Positions 17,363-25,927 of a stretch of DNA of 64,000 bases are shown one piece after another. Made by a program: the position numbers and the translations under genes. Position 1 is the stretch's first letter, and each line of letters opens with the position of its first letter. The notes under the pieces are model-generated. The model ran no database searches, was not told the origin of the DNA, and worked only from the letters and a program-made list of their open reading frames with translations. This DNA comes from an uncultured Bacteroides sp. (GTDB lineage: Bacteria; Bacteroidota; Bacteroidia; Bacteroidales; Bacteroidaceae): NCBI RefSeq assembly GCF_910585845.1, contig NZ_CAJUHF010000009.1, positions 23,960-87,959 of the forward strand, given 5' to 3'.

Positions 17363-18303
17363 TGGAGAAAGATGCGAAAATATATGTGGCAGGACACCGG
17401 GGGATGGTAGGGTCTGCCATCCTCCGTGAACTGCAACGGCAGGGCTACACGAATATCGTCACCCGCACGCACAAGGAACTGGACTTGACCCGTCAGGATG
17501 AAGTGGAAAAGTTCTTTGCAGAAGAAAAACCGGAATATGTGTTCCTTGCCGCTGCCAAAGTGGGAGGCATCATAGCCAATCAGTCGGCATTGGCGGATTT
17601 CATATACGAGAACATGATACTGGAAATGAACGTCATCCATGCGGCATGGCAAAACGGGTGTAGGAAATTAGAGTTCCTCGGCTCATCGTGCATCTACCCG
17701 CGCATGGCTCCACAACCTATGCCAGAGTCGTGCCTGCTGACTTCGGAGCTAGAGAAGACCAACGAGGCATACGCTTTGGCAAAGATTTCCGGGTTGAAGT
17801 ATTGCGAGTTCCTGAATCGCCAATACGGCACGGACTACATCAGCGTGATGCCCACTAACCTCTACGGGCCAAACGACAACTATCATCCGGAACATAGTCA
17901 TGTACTGCCGGCCCTTATCCGCCGTTTCCATGTGGCGAAAGAACAGAGACTGCCCTACGTGACCTGCTGGGGCGACGGTAGTCCGTTGCGTGAGTTTCTG
18001 TACGTGGATGACCTCGCCAATTTGTGCGTATTTTTGATGAACACGTATAGCAGTAATGAAACAGTCAATGCCGGAACCGGCAAAGAGTTGACGATAAAAG
18101 CCTTGACAGAACTGGTGGCAAAAATCATCGGCTATGAAGGGGAAATCCGCTGGGATACTACCCGTCCGAACGGTACGCCGCGCAAGTTGCTTGACGTGTC
18201 GAAAGCCACGGCCTTGGGTTGGACGTATAAGACGAAGCTAGAGGACGGCATCCGCCTCGCCTATGAGGACTTCTTGCACAATCCCATGCGAGCGGAAAGA
18301 TAA
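17359..18303 (+). CDS. fcl: GDP-L-fucose synthase
   Basis: 314 residues. GHRGMVGSAILREL is the NADP-binding start, EFLGSSCIYPR and EAYALAKISGLKYCE give the Ser/Tyr-x3-Lys triad, and LYGPNDNYHPEHSHVLPALIRRF is characteristic. Performs the 3,5-epimerisation and 4-reduction that complete GDP-L-fucose synthesis after Gmd. Bacteroides uses fucose in surface glycans, so these two genes may serve more than this polymer. Last gene of the operon; a nested inverted repeat follows. Confidence 0.95.
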   Translation: MMEKDAKIYVAGHRGMVGSAILRELQRQGYTNIVTRTHKELDLTRQDEVEKFFAEEKPEYVFLAAAKVGGIIANQSALADFIYENMILEMNVIHAAWQNGCRKLEFLGSSCIYPRMAPQPMPESCLLTSELEKTNEAYALAKISGLKYCEFLNRQYGTDYISVMPTNLYGPNDNYHPEHSHVLPALIRRFHVAKEQRLPYVTCWGDGSPLREFLYVDDLANLCVFLMNTYSSNETVNAGTGKELTIKALTELVAKIIGYEGEIRWDTTRPNGTPRKLLDVSKATALGWTYKTKLEDGIRLAYEDFLHNPMRAER

Positions 18304-18328
18304 ACGTTCGATAGTCATTCCAAGATTC

Positions 18329-18422
18329 GAAGGTGTGTCATAATGCCCGAATTGAAAGAATCACCCCTGCCACAATAGCTGTAGGGGTGACTTTCTTAAA
18401 AAAGGCATTTTGACACACCTTC
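18329..18422. repeat. Nested inverted-repeat element after fcl
   Basis: Outer arms of 19 bp, GAAGGTGTGTCATAATGCC (18329-18347) and its complement at 18404-18422, match at 18 of 19 positions. Inside is a second hairpin, TCACCCCT (18361-18368) with AGGGGTGA (18383-18390), extended by GAAAG/CTTTC. The layout resembles a small non-autonomous element or a large bidirectional terminator between the convergent genes fcl and ppdK. Confidence 0.65.
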
Positions 18423-18475
18423 TTTCTTTATTAACTCAATGATATATCGGTTGTACACCCATGTACACCGCCCCA

Positions 18476-18589
18476 AAAAGTGTGTACACTTTTCCGCGCA
18501 TTTGTACTCACAAAGTGATGCTAAATGCACGAACCGCTTATAAACAGCTTAGGCTGCAACGCCCTATTACTCAAAGCGTTACAGCCTAA
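18476..18589. terminator. Near-palindrome and ppdK-side hairpin in the fcl-ppdK gap
   Basis: AAAAGTGT-GT-ACACTTTT at 18476-18493 is an 18-base near-palindrome. TTAGGCTGCAACGC (18549-18562) pairs with GCGTTACAGCCTAA (18576-18589), 13 of 14 positions, immediately downstream of the ppdK stop on the minus strand, so it is the likely ppdK terminator although no long U run follows. No gene is seen in the 311-base gap. Confidence 0.55.
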
Positions 18590-18614
18590 CTGTCGGATTA
18601 TATTAGAGTAGCTC

Positions 18615-21335
18615 TTACTCTTCGATTGCAGCCTGCGCCGCCGCCAAACGTGCGATAGGCACGCGGAACGGAGAACAGCTGACATAATTCAGACCCACCT
18701 TATGGCAGAACTTCACAGAAGAAGGTTCGCCACCATGTTCACCACAGATACCACACTTCAGTTCCGGACGGATGGCACGGCCCTTTTCAGTAGCCATACG
18801 AACCAACTGCCCTACTCCATTCTGGTCGAGCACCTGGAACGGGTCTACCTTCAGGATCTTCTTCTCCAGATAGATCGGGAGGAAGGAAGCAATGTCATCA
18901 CGTGAATAACCGAACGTCATCTGAGTCAAGTCGTTTGTTCCGAATGAGAAGAACTCGGCAGACGAAGCAATGCGGTCGGCAGTCAGGGCAGCACGCGGGA
19001 TTTCGATCATAGTACCTACTTTGAAATCAATGCTATCCCCTACTTCTTCAAACAATTTGGCAGCCTCAGCACGGATCACCTCTTCCTGTTGCTTGAACTC
19101 ATAAAGAATACCAGTCAACGGAACCATGATTTCGGGATGTGTATCTACGCCTTCCTTCTTCAGTTCCAGAGCGGCGCCCAAGATGGCGCGAGTCTGCATC
19201 TGAGTGATTTCAGGATAGGTATTACCCAAACGGCATCCGCGATGACCCAACATCGGGTTGTGTTCGCAAAGCGATTCTACACGCTGCTGGATATATTGCA
19301 AGCTTACACCCATAGCCTCTGCCATTTCCTGCTGGCCCTTCTGATCGTGGGGAACGAATTCGTGCAAAGGAGGATCGAGCAGACGCACGGTCACCGGACA
19401 ACCTTCCATAGCCTTGAAGATGCCCTTGAAGTCATCCTGCTGGTAAGGCAGGATCTTGGCCAAAGCCTTGCGGCGTCCTTCTGCATCCTCTGACAGAATC
19501 ATCTCACGCATAGCCTTGATCTTTTCACCTTCAAAGAACATGTGCTCCGTACGGCAAAGACCGATACCTACTGCACCAAAGTCGCGTGCAACCTGTGCAT
19601 CATGCGGAGTATCTGCATTGGTGCGAACCTGCAATCTGGTATATTTATCAGCCAACTTCATCAGCTCGGCAAAGTCACCGGAGAGTTCAGTAGCCTTGGT
19701 TTCAACCTTACCTTTGTATACTTCACCCGTGCTACCGTTCAATGAAATGAAGTCACCTTCTTTCATCACTACGCCGTCTACTTCGACTGTTCTTGCCTTG
19801 TAGTCAATATTCAATGCGCCGGCACCGGAAACACAGCACTTACCCATACCACGAGCTACCACAGCTGCATGTGAAGTCATACCACCACGAGCCGTCAAGA
19901 TGCCCTCGGCTACAGCCATACCTGCCAAGTCTTCGGGAGATGTTTCAATACGAACCATAACCACACGCTTGCCCGCAGCACGCCATTCGGCTGCATCGTC
20001 TGCAAAGAACACAATCTGTCCGCAAGCGGCACCCGGAGAAGCCGGAAGGCCACGAGTCAGCACCTTGGCTTGCTTCAGAGCCGACTTATCGAATATCGGA
20101 TGGAGAAGTTCGTCCAACTTGTTGGGCTCGCAACGCATCAAAGCTGTCTTTTCGTCGATCATGCCCTGACGAAGCAAATCCATAGCGATCTTCACCATAG
20201 CGGCACCCGTACGCTTGCCGTTACGAGTCTGGAGGAACCAAAGTTTGCCTTCCTGTACGGTGAACTCCATGTCCTGCATATCGCGGTAGTGATTCTCAAG
20301 CTTGGTCTGCAGGGCATCCAGTTCCTTATAGATTTCCGGCATCGCCTCTTCCATAGAAGGATACTTGCTGGCACGCTCTTCTTCGCTCACACCTGCCAAT
20401 TCTGCCCAACGCTGAGAACCGATCTTCGTGATCTGTTGCGGAGTGCGGATACCGGCAACCACGTCTTCACCCTGAGCGTTGATCAGATACTCACCGTTGA
20501 AGAGGTCTTCACCTGTTGCCGCATCACGGCTGAAGCAAACACCTGTAGCAGAGGTATCACCCATGTTTCCGAATACCATAGCCTGTACGCTGACTGCCGT
20601 ACCCCATTCGTCAGGTATTCCTTCCATCTTACGATAGAGGATGGCGCGTTCGTTCATCCAAGAGTTGAACACGGCGCAGATGGCACCCCACAGCTGTTCG
20701 TAGGCGCAGGTCGGGAAGTCTTTTCCGGTCTGTGCCTTTACGGCAGCCTTGAACCGCTTCACCAGTTCTTTCAGGTCTTCCACTTCCAGTTCGTTGTCCA
20801 GTCTCACGCCTTTGGCATGCTTCACTTCCTCGATGATGGCTTCGAAGGGGTCGATGTCTTCCTTATTGGTCGGCTTCATGCCCAATACCACGTCACCATA
20901 CATCTGCACGAAACGGCGGTAGGAATCCCAAGCGAAACGGGCATTGCCGGTCTTGCGGATCATACCCTCCACTACTTCGTCGTTCAGACCCAGATTCAGG
21001 ATGGTATCCATCATACCCGGCATGGAAGCACGGGCACCCGAACGCACCGAAACCAGCAACGGATTCTCTACGTCACCGAACTTAGAACGCATCAGCGTCT
21101 CAACATGGGCAATGGCTGCTTCTACTTCTTCCTTCAACAGGGCTACCACTTTCTCCTGTCCCATTTCATAATATTCTGTACAAACCTCTGTAGTAATCGT
21201 AAAGCCCGGAGGAACCGGAACTCCAATCAAGTTCATTTCGGCGAGATTCGCGCCTTTACCTCCCAACAGATTTCTCATGCCGGCCTTTCCTTCTGCCTGG
21301 CCGTTACCAAAGGTATAAACTCTTTTTTTGTCCAT
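18615..21335 (-). CDS. ppdK: Pyruvate, phosphate dikinase
   Basis: 906 residues, typical length. The N-terminal ATP-grasp domain begins KRVYTFGNG and GGKGANLAEM; the swivelling phosphohistidine domain has ARGGMTSHAAVVARGMGKCC with the catalytic His in TSHAAV; the C-terminal TIM barrel ends with the CGICGEHGG catalytic cysteine motif. It interconverts pyruvate, ATP and phosphate with PEP, AMP and pyrophosphate, supplying PEP for gluconeogenesis or glycolytic reversal in an anaerobe. Divergent from the RNA methyltransferase gene, with its own promoter. Confidence 0.97.
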   Translation of the reverse strand: MDKKRVYTFGNGQAEGKAGMRNLLGGKGANLAEMNLIGVPVPPGFTITTEVCTEYYEMGQEKVVALLKEEVEAAIAHVETLMRSKFGDVENPLLVSVRSGARASMPGMMDTILNLGLNDEVVEGMIRKTGNARFAWDSYRRFVQMYGDVVLGMKPTNKEDIDPFEAIIEEVKHAKGVRLDNELEVEDLKELVKRFKAAVKAQTGKDFPTCAYEQLWGAICAVFNSWMNERAILYRKMEGIPDEWGTAVSVQAMVFGNMGDTSATGVCFSRDAATGEDLFNGEYLINAQGEDVVAGIRTPQQITKIGSQRWAELAGVSEEERASKYPSMEEAMPEIYKELDALQTKLENHYRDMQDMEFTVQEGKLWFLQTRNGKRTGAAMVKIAMDLLRQGMIDEKTALMRCEPNKLDELLHPIFDKSALKQAKVLTRGLPASPGAACGQIVFFADDAAEWRAAGKRVVMVRIETSPEDLAGMAVAEGILTARGGMTSHAAVVARGMGKCCVSGAGALNIDYKARTVEVDGVVMKEGDFISLNGSTGEVYKGKVETKATELSGDFAELMKLADKYTRLQVRTNADTPHDAQVARDFGAVGIGLCRTEHMFFEGEKIKAMREMILSEDAEGRRKALAKILPYQQDDFKGIFKAMEGCPVTVRLLDPPLHEFVPHDQKGQQEMAEAMGVSLQYIQQRVESLCEHNPMLGHRGCRLGNTYPEITQMQTRAILGAALELKKEGVDTHPEIMVPLTGILYEFKQQEEVIRAEAAKLFEEVGDSIDFKVGTMIEIPRAALTADRIASSAEFFSFGTNDLTQMTFGYSRDDIASFLPIYLEKKILKVDPFQVLDQNGVGQLVRMATEKGRAIRPELKCGICGEHGGEPSSVKFCHKVGLNYVSCSPFRVPIARLAAAQAAIEE

Positions 21336-21377
21336 AATAAAAATTTAAAGTTTTCTAAATGTGATTTTTTCTGTCCG

Positions 21378-21407
21378 CAAATCTAAGGATATTTCATAGA
21401 CTACAAA
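21378..21407 (-). promoter_or_regulatory. ppdK promoter
   Basis: On the minus strand TAGATTTG (21378-21385) is a TAnnTTTG -7 box, with TTTG (21404-21407) 18 bases upstream as the -33 box. It lies about 45 bases before the ppdK start. Confidence 0.6.
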
Positions 21408-21500
21408 ACTTTTTCTACAAAAACTTTCGATAAAAATGCAATTTCGACATTGCAATCCTGAATATTTCCTTTTGATGAGAAATATCACAAAAAAAATGGC

Positions 21501-21508
21501 TACATTTG
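21501..21508 (+). promoter_or_regulatory. -7 box for the RNA methyltransferase gene
   Basis: TACATTTG fits TAnnTTTG and lies 28 bases before the GTG start at 21537. No TTTG at the expected -33 distance. Confidence 0.5.
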
Positions 21509-21536
21509 CAACATAATTTATTAGACTGGTGTAAAA

Positions 21537-22979
21537 GTGGCAAGAAAAAGAAAAGAACTTCCCCTGCTGGAGAAGGTGACAATAACGGATGTGGCTGCCG
21601 AAGGAAAAGCCATCGCAAAAGTCGACGATTTGGTCATTTTCGTACCCTACGTCGTTCCCGGAGACATAGTAGACCTGCAAATCAAGCGGAAAAAACATCA
21701 TTATGCTGAGGCTGTGGCAGTGAAGTTTCACGAGTATTCGAGCGAAAGGGCTGTCGCATTCTGTCAGCACTATGGTGTATGTGGAGGTTGCAAGTGGCAG
21801 ATACTCCCCTATACCGAACAGATCAGGTACAAACAGAAGCAGGTGACGGACAACCTGACCCGCATCGGGAAAATAGAGCTTCCGGAGATCTCTCCCATCC
21901 TTGGCTCGGAAAAGACACAGTTCTACCGGAACAAACTGGAATATACGTTCTCCAACAAACGCTGGCTGACCGAAGAGGAGGTGAAGCAGGAGGTGAAGTA
22001 TGACCAGATGAATGCCGTGGGATTTCACATCCCCGACGCTTTCGACAAGGTATTGGCGATTGAGAAGTGCTGGTTGCAGGACGACATCTCCAACCGTATC
22101 CGCAATGCCGTACGCGACTATGCCTACGAGCACAACTACTCGTTCATCAACCTGCGGACGCAGGAGGGCATGCTTCGCAACATGATTATCCGCACGTCCT
22201 CCACCGGAGAACTGATGGTGATCCTCATTGCCAAGATAGAGGCGGATGGCGAGATGGTCCTGTTCAAGGAGCTGCTGCAATACGTGGCTGATACGTTCCC
22301 TGAAATTACTTCACTTCTATACATTATTAATAATAAGCAGAACGATACTATCACCGACTTGGATGTCTATACGTTCAAGGGCAAAGACCACATCTTCGAA
22401 GAGATGGAAGGCTTGCGCTTCAAGGTGGGACCCAAGTCGTTCTATCAGACCAACTCGGGACAGGCGTATAATCTCTATAAGGTGGCGCGCAACTTTGCCA
22501 GGCTGACCGGAAAGGAACTGGTGTACGACCTCTATACGGGCACGGGAACCATCGCCAACTTCGTCTCCAAACAGGCGCGGCAGGTCATCGGCATCGAATA
22601 TGTGCCCGAGGCCATCGAGGATGCCAAGGTAAATGCCGAAATCAACGGCATCAAGAACACCTTGTTCTTTGCCGGAGACATGAAGGACATGCTGACGCAG
22701 GACTTCATCAACCAGTACGGTCGTCCGGACGTCATCATCACCGACCCTCCCCGTGCGGGCATGCATCAGGATGTAGTAGACGTCATTCTGTTTGCCGAAC
22801 CGAAACGCATCGTGTACGTCAGCTGCAACCCGGCAACACAGGCGCGCGACCTGCAACTGCTTGATATCAAGTATAAGGTGACGGCAGTGCAGCCGGTAGA
22901 CATGTTCCCCCATACTCATCATGTGGAGAATGTGGTGCTGCTGGAACTGAGAGACGAACCCAAAGAAGCGGTACTTTAA
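21537..22979 (+). CDS. rlmD: 23S rRNA (uracil-5-)-methyltransferase, RlmD/RumA-like
   Basis: 480 residues from a GTG start at 21537. An N-terminal TRAM-like OLD-fold (KVTITDVAAEGKAIAK) is followed by the iron-sulfur cysteines CQHYGVCGGC, then a Rossmann SAM domain (YDLYTGTGTIANFVS), TDPPRAGMH and VSCNPAT with the catalytic Cys. It methylates C5 of a uridine in RNA. The family includes 23S rRNA and tRNA enzymes, so the exact site is uncertain. The GTG start is chosen because the -7 promoter box lies just upstream and no ATG is nearby. Confidence 0.88.
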   Translation: MARKRKELPLLEKVTITDVAAEGKAIAKVDDLVIFVPYVVPGDIVDLQIKRKKHHYAEAVAVKFHEYSSERAVAFCQHYGVCGGCKWQILPYTEQIRYKQKQVTDNLTRIGKIELPEISPILGSEKTQFYRNKLEYTFSNKRWLTEEEVKQEVKYDQMNAVGFHIPDAFDKVLAIEKCWLQDDISNRIRNAVRDYAYEHNYSFINLRTQEGMLRNMIIRTSSTGELMVILIAKIEADGEMVLFKELLQYVADTFPEITSLLYIINNKQNDTITDLDVYTFKGKDHIFEEMEGLRFKVGPKSFYQTNSGQAYNLYKVARNFARLTGKELVYDLYTGTGTIANFVSKQARQVIGIEYVPEAIEDAKVNAEINGIKNTLFFAGDMKDMLTQDFINQYGRPDVIITDPPRAGMHQDVVDVILFAEPKRIVYVSCNPATQARDLQLLDIKYKVTAVQPVDMFPHTHHVENVVLLELRDEPKEAVL

Positions 22980-23012
22980 TCCCCTATAGCCAACCCTTAA
23001 TTCACCATCAAC

Positions 23013-23936
23013 GTGGCAAGAAAAAAAATAGTAGCAAGAGCCCGTACGCAGTATACGGACTATATGGTAAAGGAACCAATGGAACTTATGGAGTTTCTGG
23101 CTGCAAGGATGCCGGACGCCAGCCGTACCAAACTCAAATCACTGCTCAGCAAGCGGGTCGTGTTTGTAGATAAAGTGATCACTACCCAATATAACTTCCC
23201 CCTCAAGCCCGGCATGAAAGTACAGATCAGCCGGGAAAAGGGCAAAAAGGAGTTTAACAATAAGTTGCTGAAGATTGTGTATGAAGACGCATATCTCATT
23301 GTAGTGGAAAAGATGCAGGGATTGTTGTCCGTCAGCAGCGAACGGCAAAAGGAGCGTACTGCCTACCACATCCTGAACGAATATGTCCAACGCTCGGCAG
23401 GGCGTAACAACCGTGTCTACATCGTCCATCGCCTTGACCGCGACACTTCGGGCCTGATGATGTTCGCAAAGGACGAGAGGACGCAACATACCCTGCGCGA
23501 CAACTGGCACGACATCGTGACCGACCGCCGCTATGTGGCGGTAGTGGCAGGAGATATGGAAAAGGATGCCGGCACAGTGATGTCTTGGCTCACAGACCGC
23601 ACTCTGTATGTCTACTCCAGCCCGACGGACGACGGAGGTCAGAAGTCCATCACACACTATCGCACCATCAAGCGCGCCAACGGCTACTCGCTGCTGGAAC
23701 TGAATCTCGAAACCGGACGCAAGAACCAGATCCGTGTGCACATGCAGGACTTGGGACATCCTATTGTGGGCGACGGGCGCTACGGCTTGGAAGACGTCAA
23801 CCCCATCGGACGCCTGGCTCTGCATGCGTTCAAGCTCTGTTTCTACCACCCGGTGACGGGAGAACTGATGGAGTTTGAAACGCCCTATCCGGGTGAGTTC
23901 AAGAAGCTGGTTCTGAACAGGACGGCAAACAGATAA
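23013..23936 (+). CDS. RluA-family pseudouridine synthase
   Basis: 307 residues from GTG 23013. An S4-like RNA-binding segment (DASRTKLKSLLSKRVVFVDK) precedes the RluA catalytic core with HRLDRDTSGLMMFAKD, where the second Asp is the catalytic residue; GRKNQIRVHMQDLGHPIVGD is the C-terminal family motif. It isomerises uridine to pseudouridine in rRNA or tRNA. It follows rlmD by 33 bases and both start with the same GTGGCAAGAAAAA sequence. Its stop codon is part of a 9-bp tandem duplication. Confidence 0.9.
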   Translation: MARKKIVARARTQYTDYMVKEPMELMEFLAARMPDASRTKLKSLLSKRVVFVDKVITTQYNFPLKPGMKVQISREKGKKEFNNKLLKIVYEDAYLIVVEKMQGLLSVSSERQKERTAYHILNEYVQRSAGRNNRVYIVHRLDRDTSGLMMFAKDERTQHTLRDNWHDIVTDRRYVAVVAGDMEKDAGTVMSWLTDRTLYVYSSPTDDGGQKSITHYRTIKRANGYSLLELNLETGRKNQIRVHMQDLGHPIVGDGRYGLEDVNPIGRLALHAFKLCFYHPVTGELMEFETPYPGEFKKLVLNRTANR

Positions 23937-23955
23937 GACAGATAAGGCAAATAAA
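23929..23955. repeat. 9-bp tandem duplication over the stop codon of the pseudouridine synthase gene
   Basis: ACAGATAAG (23929-23937, containing the TAA stop) is repeated exactly at 23938-23946 and degenerately (GCAAATAAA) at 23947-23955. Confidence 0.7.
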
Positions 23956-23960
23956 AACGA

Positions 23961-24065
23961 ATGACCACAGATTGGTTTTGAAACAGAAGAAAGAAACAAG
24001 AAGGAATAAGGAATATGTCCTTTTTATTTCCTTCTTCTGTCAGAAAACTGAAAACCTGTGGTCAT
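23961..24065. terminator. Long inverted repeat between convergent genes
   Basis: Outer arms ATGACCACAG (23961-23970) and CTGTGGTCAT (24056-24065) are perfect; GGTTTT/AAAACC lies inside; a 22-base inner arm (23983-24004) matches the complement of 24019-24040 at 19 positions around a 14-base loop. It probably ends transcription of both the pseudouridine synthase gene and the lipoprotein gene; a small mobile-element origin is possible. Confidence 0.65.
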
Positions 24066-24125
24066 CCGTTGTATCTGAGCCGGCAGTGTGCCCCTCAGCT
24101 TTCGGAAAGCCCGACGCTGTCTCTG

Positions 24126-24551
24126 CTATTTATAATAGTTTGCATCGACAAACGCCACGATAACTCCGTCCAACTTGCCGGAAAGGTTGTGCTCGCGCAC
24201 CCATACATTATCGAAAAAGACGCGATCGTTACCGCCATAGTCCAGTATCAAGCCTTCCATTGAGTTGTCTATCCACGCCCAGTCAAAGCGGTAAGAGCTT
24301 TCATAAGGCTTACGCCCGTCTATCGGTTTATACTTGAAGGTCTCCTTGCCACTGCCGTTCCGCGAAAATTCAAGATAGTGCTCACAAAGCTCATTGTCAT
24401 TGGTTTCATACTCCTCGACCCATACCCTGTTGCACAGCTTTTCATCGCTATTCCTCAAGTAATCATCGGTGTAATATTCATCACCGCAAGACGACAGTCC
24501 GATAACAACCATCAATAAGAGAAGTATTTTCCCTACATTCAAAGTCTTCAT
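24126..24551 (-). CDS. Small lipoprotein, unknown function
   Basis: 141 residues. The N-terminus MKTLNVGKILLLLMVVIGLS followed by SCGDE is a lipoprotein signal peptide with Cys at about residue 22. The mature part is acidic and rich in Tyr, Trp and Asn with EEYETNDNELCEHYLEFSRNG and DWAWIDNSMEGLILDYG, compatible with a small beta-sandwich or lipocalin-like fold. I do not recognise a named family. Likely attached to the periplasmic or outer membrane face. Its own -7 promoter box lies at 24582-24589. Confidence 0.75.
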   Translation of the reverse strand: MKTLNVGKILLLLMVVIGLSSCGDEYYTDDYLRNSDEKLCNRVWVEEYETNDNELCEHYLEFSRNGSGKETFKYKPIDGRKPYESSYRFDWAWIDNSMEGLILDYGGNDRVFFDNVWVREHNLSGKLDGVIVAFVDANYYK

Positions 24552-24581
24552 ACATTCATTCGTTTAGTTAATACTTGCGGA

Positions 24582-24589
24582 CAAAAATA
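24582..24589 (-). promoter_or_regulatory. -7 box for the lipoprotein gene
   Basis: TATTTTTG on the minus strand, about 31 bases before the start at 24551. Confidence 0.45.
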
Positions 24590-24609
24590 CAAAAACATAT
24601 CGAAAAACC

Positions 24610-25752
24610 TCAATATTTTGCCTGATATTTCTTATAGAAAATCAGAAACAGGACAAAACCGACCAGAGCGAAAGGAACTCCTGCCAGTGCCGGATAGCGG
24701 TATCCGAAGCCGACCGCCATTCCGCCGACGTAGGCTCCTATCGCATTTCCCAAGTTGAATGCCACCTGCACGCAGGCGGCTCCCAGCATTTCCCCACCCT
24801 TTGCCACGCGGATGATCAGTATCTGCTCGGGGCTGGAGACGGCAAACAGACCTGCCGTGCATAGGCACATCAGCAGTGCGGCCAACCCTGCGTATGGCGA
24901 AAGGAAGAACAGCAGCAACAGTACCACGGCTATCAGGGCTTGCACCACAGTACCCACCTTGCCGGGTGTATAACGGTCGGAAAGCCGCCCACTGACCAGA
25001 TTTCCCACTACCATGCCGAAGCCCGCCAGAACCATCAGTCCCGTGATGCTCCCGACACTGAATCCGGAAACATCGGTAAGCATCGGATTGATGTAGCTAT
25101 ACCAGCAGAAGATGCCTCCGTTTCCCAATGCCGTCGCCCCAAGGATGAGCCACGGAGCCGGAGTTTTCAGAAAACGGAACTGTCCTTTGAAACCGGTATC
25201 TTTCAGCCCCTCTACATGGGGCACCCAGCGCCAGATATAGTAAAGGATGATCACTCCCCAACAGCCCACCAGCAGGAAGGTTATACGCCAGGAGACCATG
25301 CTGCTCAACGAAGTGCCCAGCGGAACCCCGAACAGGTTGGCGACGGTCATCCCGGCCACCATGATAGAAACGGCTTCCGAACCTTTCCCCTCATCGGCCA
25401 GTTTGTCGGCAACGATGGAACCGACCCCGAAATAAGCGCCATGAGGAAGACCGGAGATGAAACGCGCCAGCAGCAGTACCCAATAGTTAGGAGCCAGCGC
25501 CGCACATATATTTCCTACCATAATCAGTGTCACCAATGCCAACAGGATGTGTTTCAACGGATGTTTTCGTGCCAAGACCAAGGCCGGTGCCCCGACACAG
25601 ACTCCCAGTGCGTATGCCGAGATGAAATGTCCCGCCACGGGAATACTGATGTCCAAGTCCTTGGCTACGTCAGGCAGGATGCCCATCATGACAAATTCGG
25701 CAATCCCCAATCCCAAGGTGCCGAACGCTAATGCAATAAGACTCTTCTTCAT
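24610..25752 (-). CDS. MFS transporter, AraJ/sugar-efflux type
   Basis: 380 residues from ATG 25752 (MKKSLIALAFGTLGLGIAEF), with 12 hydrophobic segments and the family pattern EFVMMGILPDVAKDL then RFISGLPHGAYFGVGSIVADKL. An upstream in-frame ATG at 25839 would add 29 polar residues, but a -7 promoter box (25795-25802) lies inside that extension, so the shorter start is chosen. Members export arabinose, drugs or other small molecules by proton exchange; the substrate here is unknown. Divergent from sbcD. Confidence 0.88.
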   Translation of the reverse strand: MKKSLIALAFGTLGLGIAEFVMMGILPDVAKDLDISIPVAGHFISAYALGVCVGAPALVLARKHPLKHILLALVTLIMVGNICAALAPNYWVLLLARFISGLPHGAYFGVGSIVADKLADEGKGSEAVSIMVAGMTVANLFGVPLGTSLSSMVSWRITFLLVGCWGVIILYYIWRWVPHVEGLKDTGFKGQFRFLKTPAPWLILGATALGNGGIFCWYSYINPMLTDVSGFSVGSITGLMVLAGFGMVVGNLVSGRLSDRYTPGKVGTVVQALIAVVLLLLFFLSPYAGLAALLMCLCTAGLFAVSSPEQILIIRVAKGGEMLGAACVQVAFNLGNAIGAYVGGMAVGFGYRYPALAGVPFALVGFVLFLIFYKKYQAKY

Positions 25753-25794
25753 ACCTATTTTACCTTTTAAAAAACAATCTTTTTTACCGGGGCG

Positions 25795-25802
25795 CAAAGG
25801 TA
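25795..25802 (-). promoter_or_regulatory. -7 box for the MFS gene
   Basis: TACCTTTG on the minus strand, 43 bases before the chosen start 25752; decides against the longer start. Confidence 0.5.
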
Positions 25803-25874
25803 GTGGTTTTTCGCAACAAACGTTCTTCGGACGAGACAAATATCAGATATCAGACCGCATCTTGCGCACTGAAA

Positions 25875-25906
25875 TTTGCCCATCTCCGATATTCTACGTA
25901 CTTTTG
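25875..25906 (+). promoter_or_regulatory. sbcDC promoter
   Basis: TTTG (25875-25878) and TACTTTTG (25899-25906) with a 20-base spacer, about 22 bases before the sbcD ATG. Confidence 0.65.
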
Positions 25907-25927
25907 AATGCATAAATACGCAGAATT

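Noticed and set aside
18304..18614. Possible RNA gene in the fcl-ppdK gap because of multiple stems
   Set aside because: The stems are separate palindromes without tRNA, tmRNA, SRP or RNase P features and without a promoter box.
20070..21386. 438-codon open frame opposite ppdK
   Set aside because: The opposite strand encodes complete PPDK motifs; the His- and Phe-rich antisense translation has no family features.
24940..25731. 263-codon frame opposite the MFS gene
   Set aside because: Antisense of a hydrophobic transporter, which typically gives long hydrophilic open frames.
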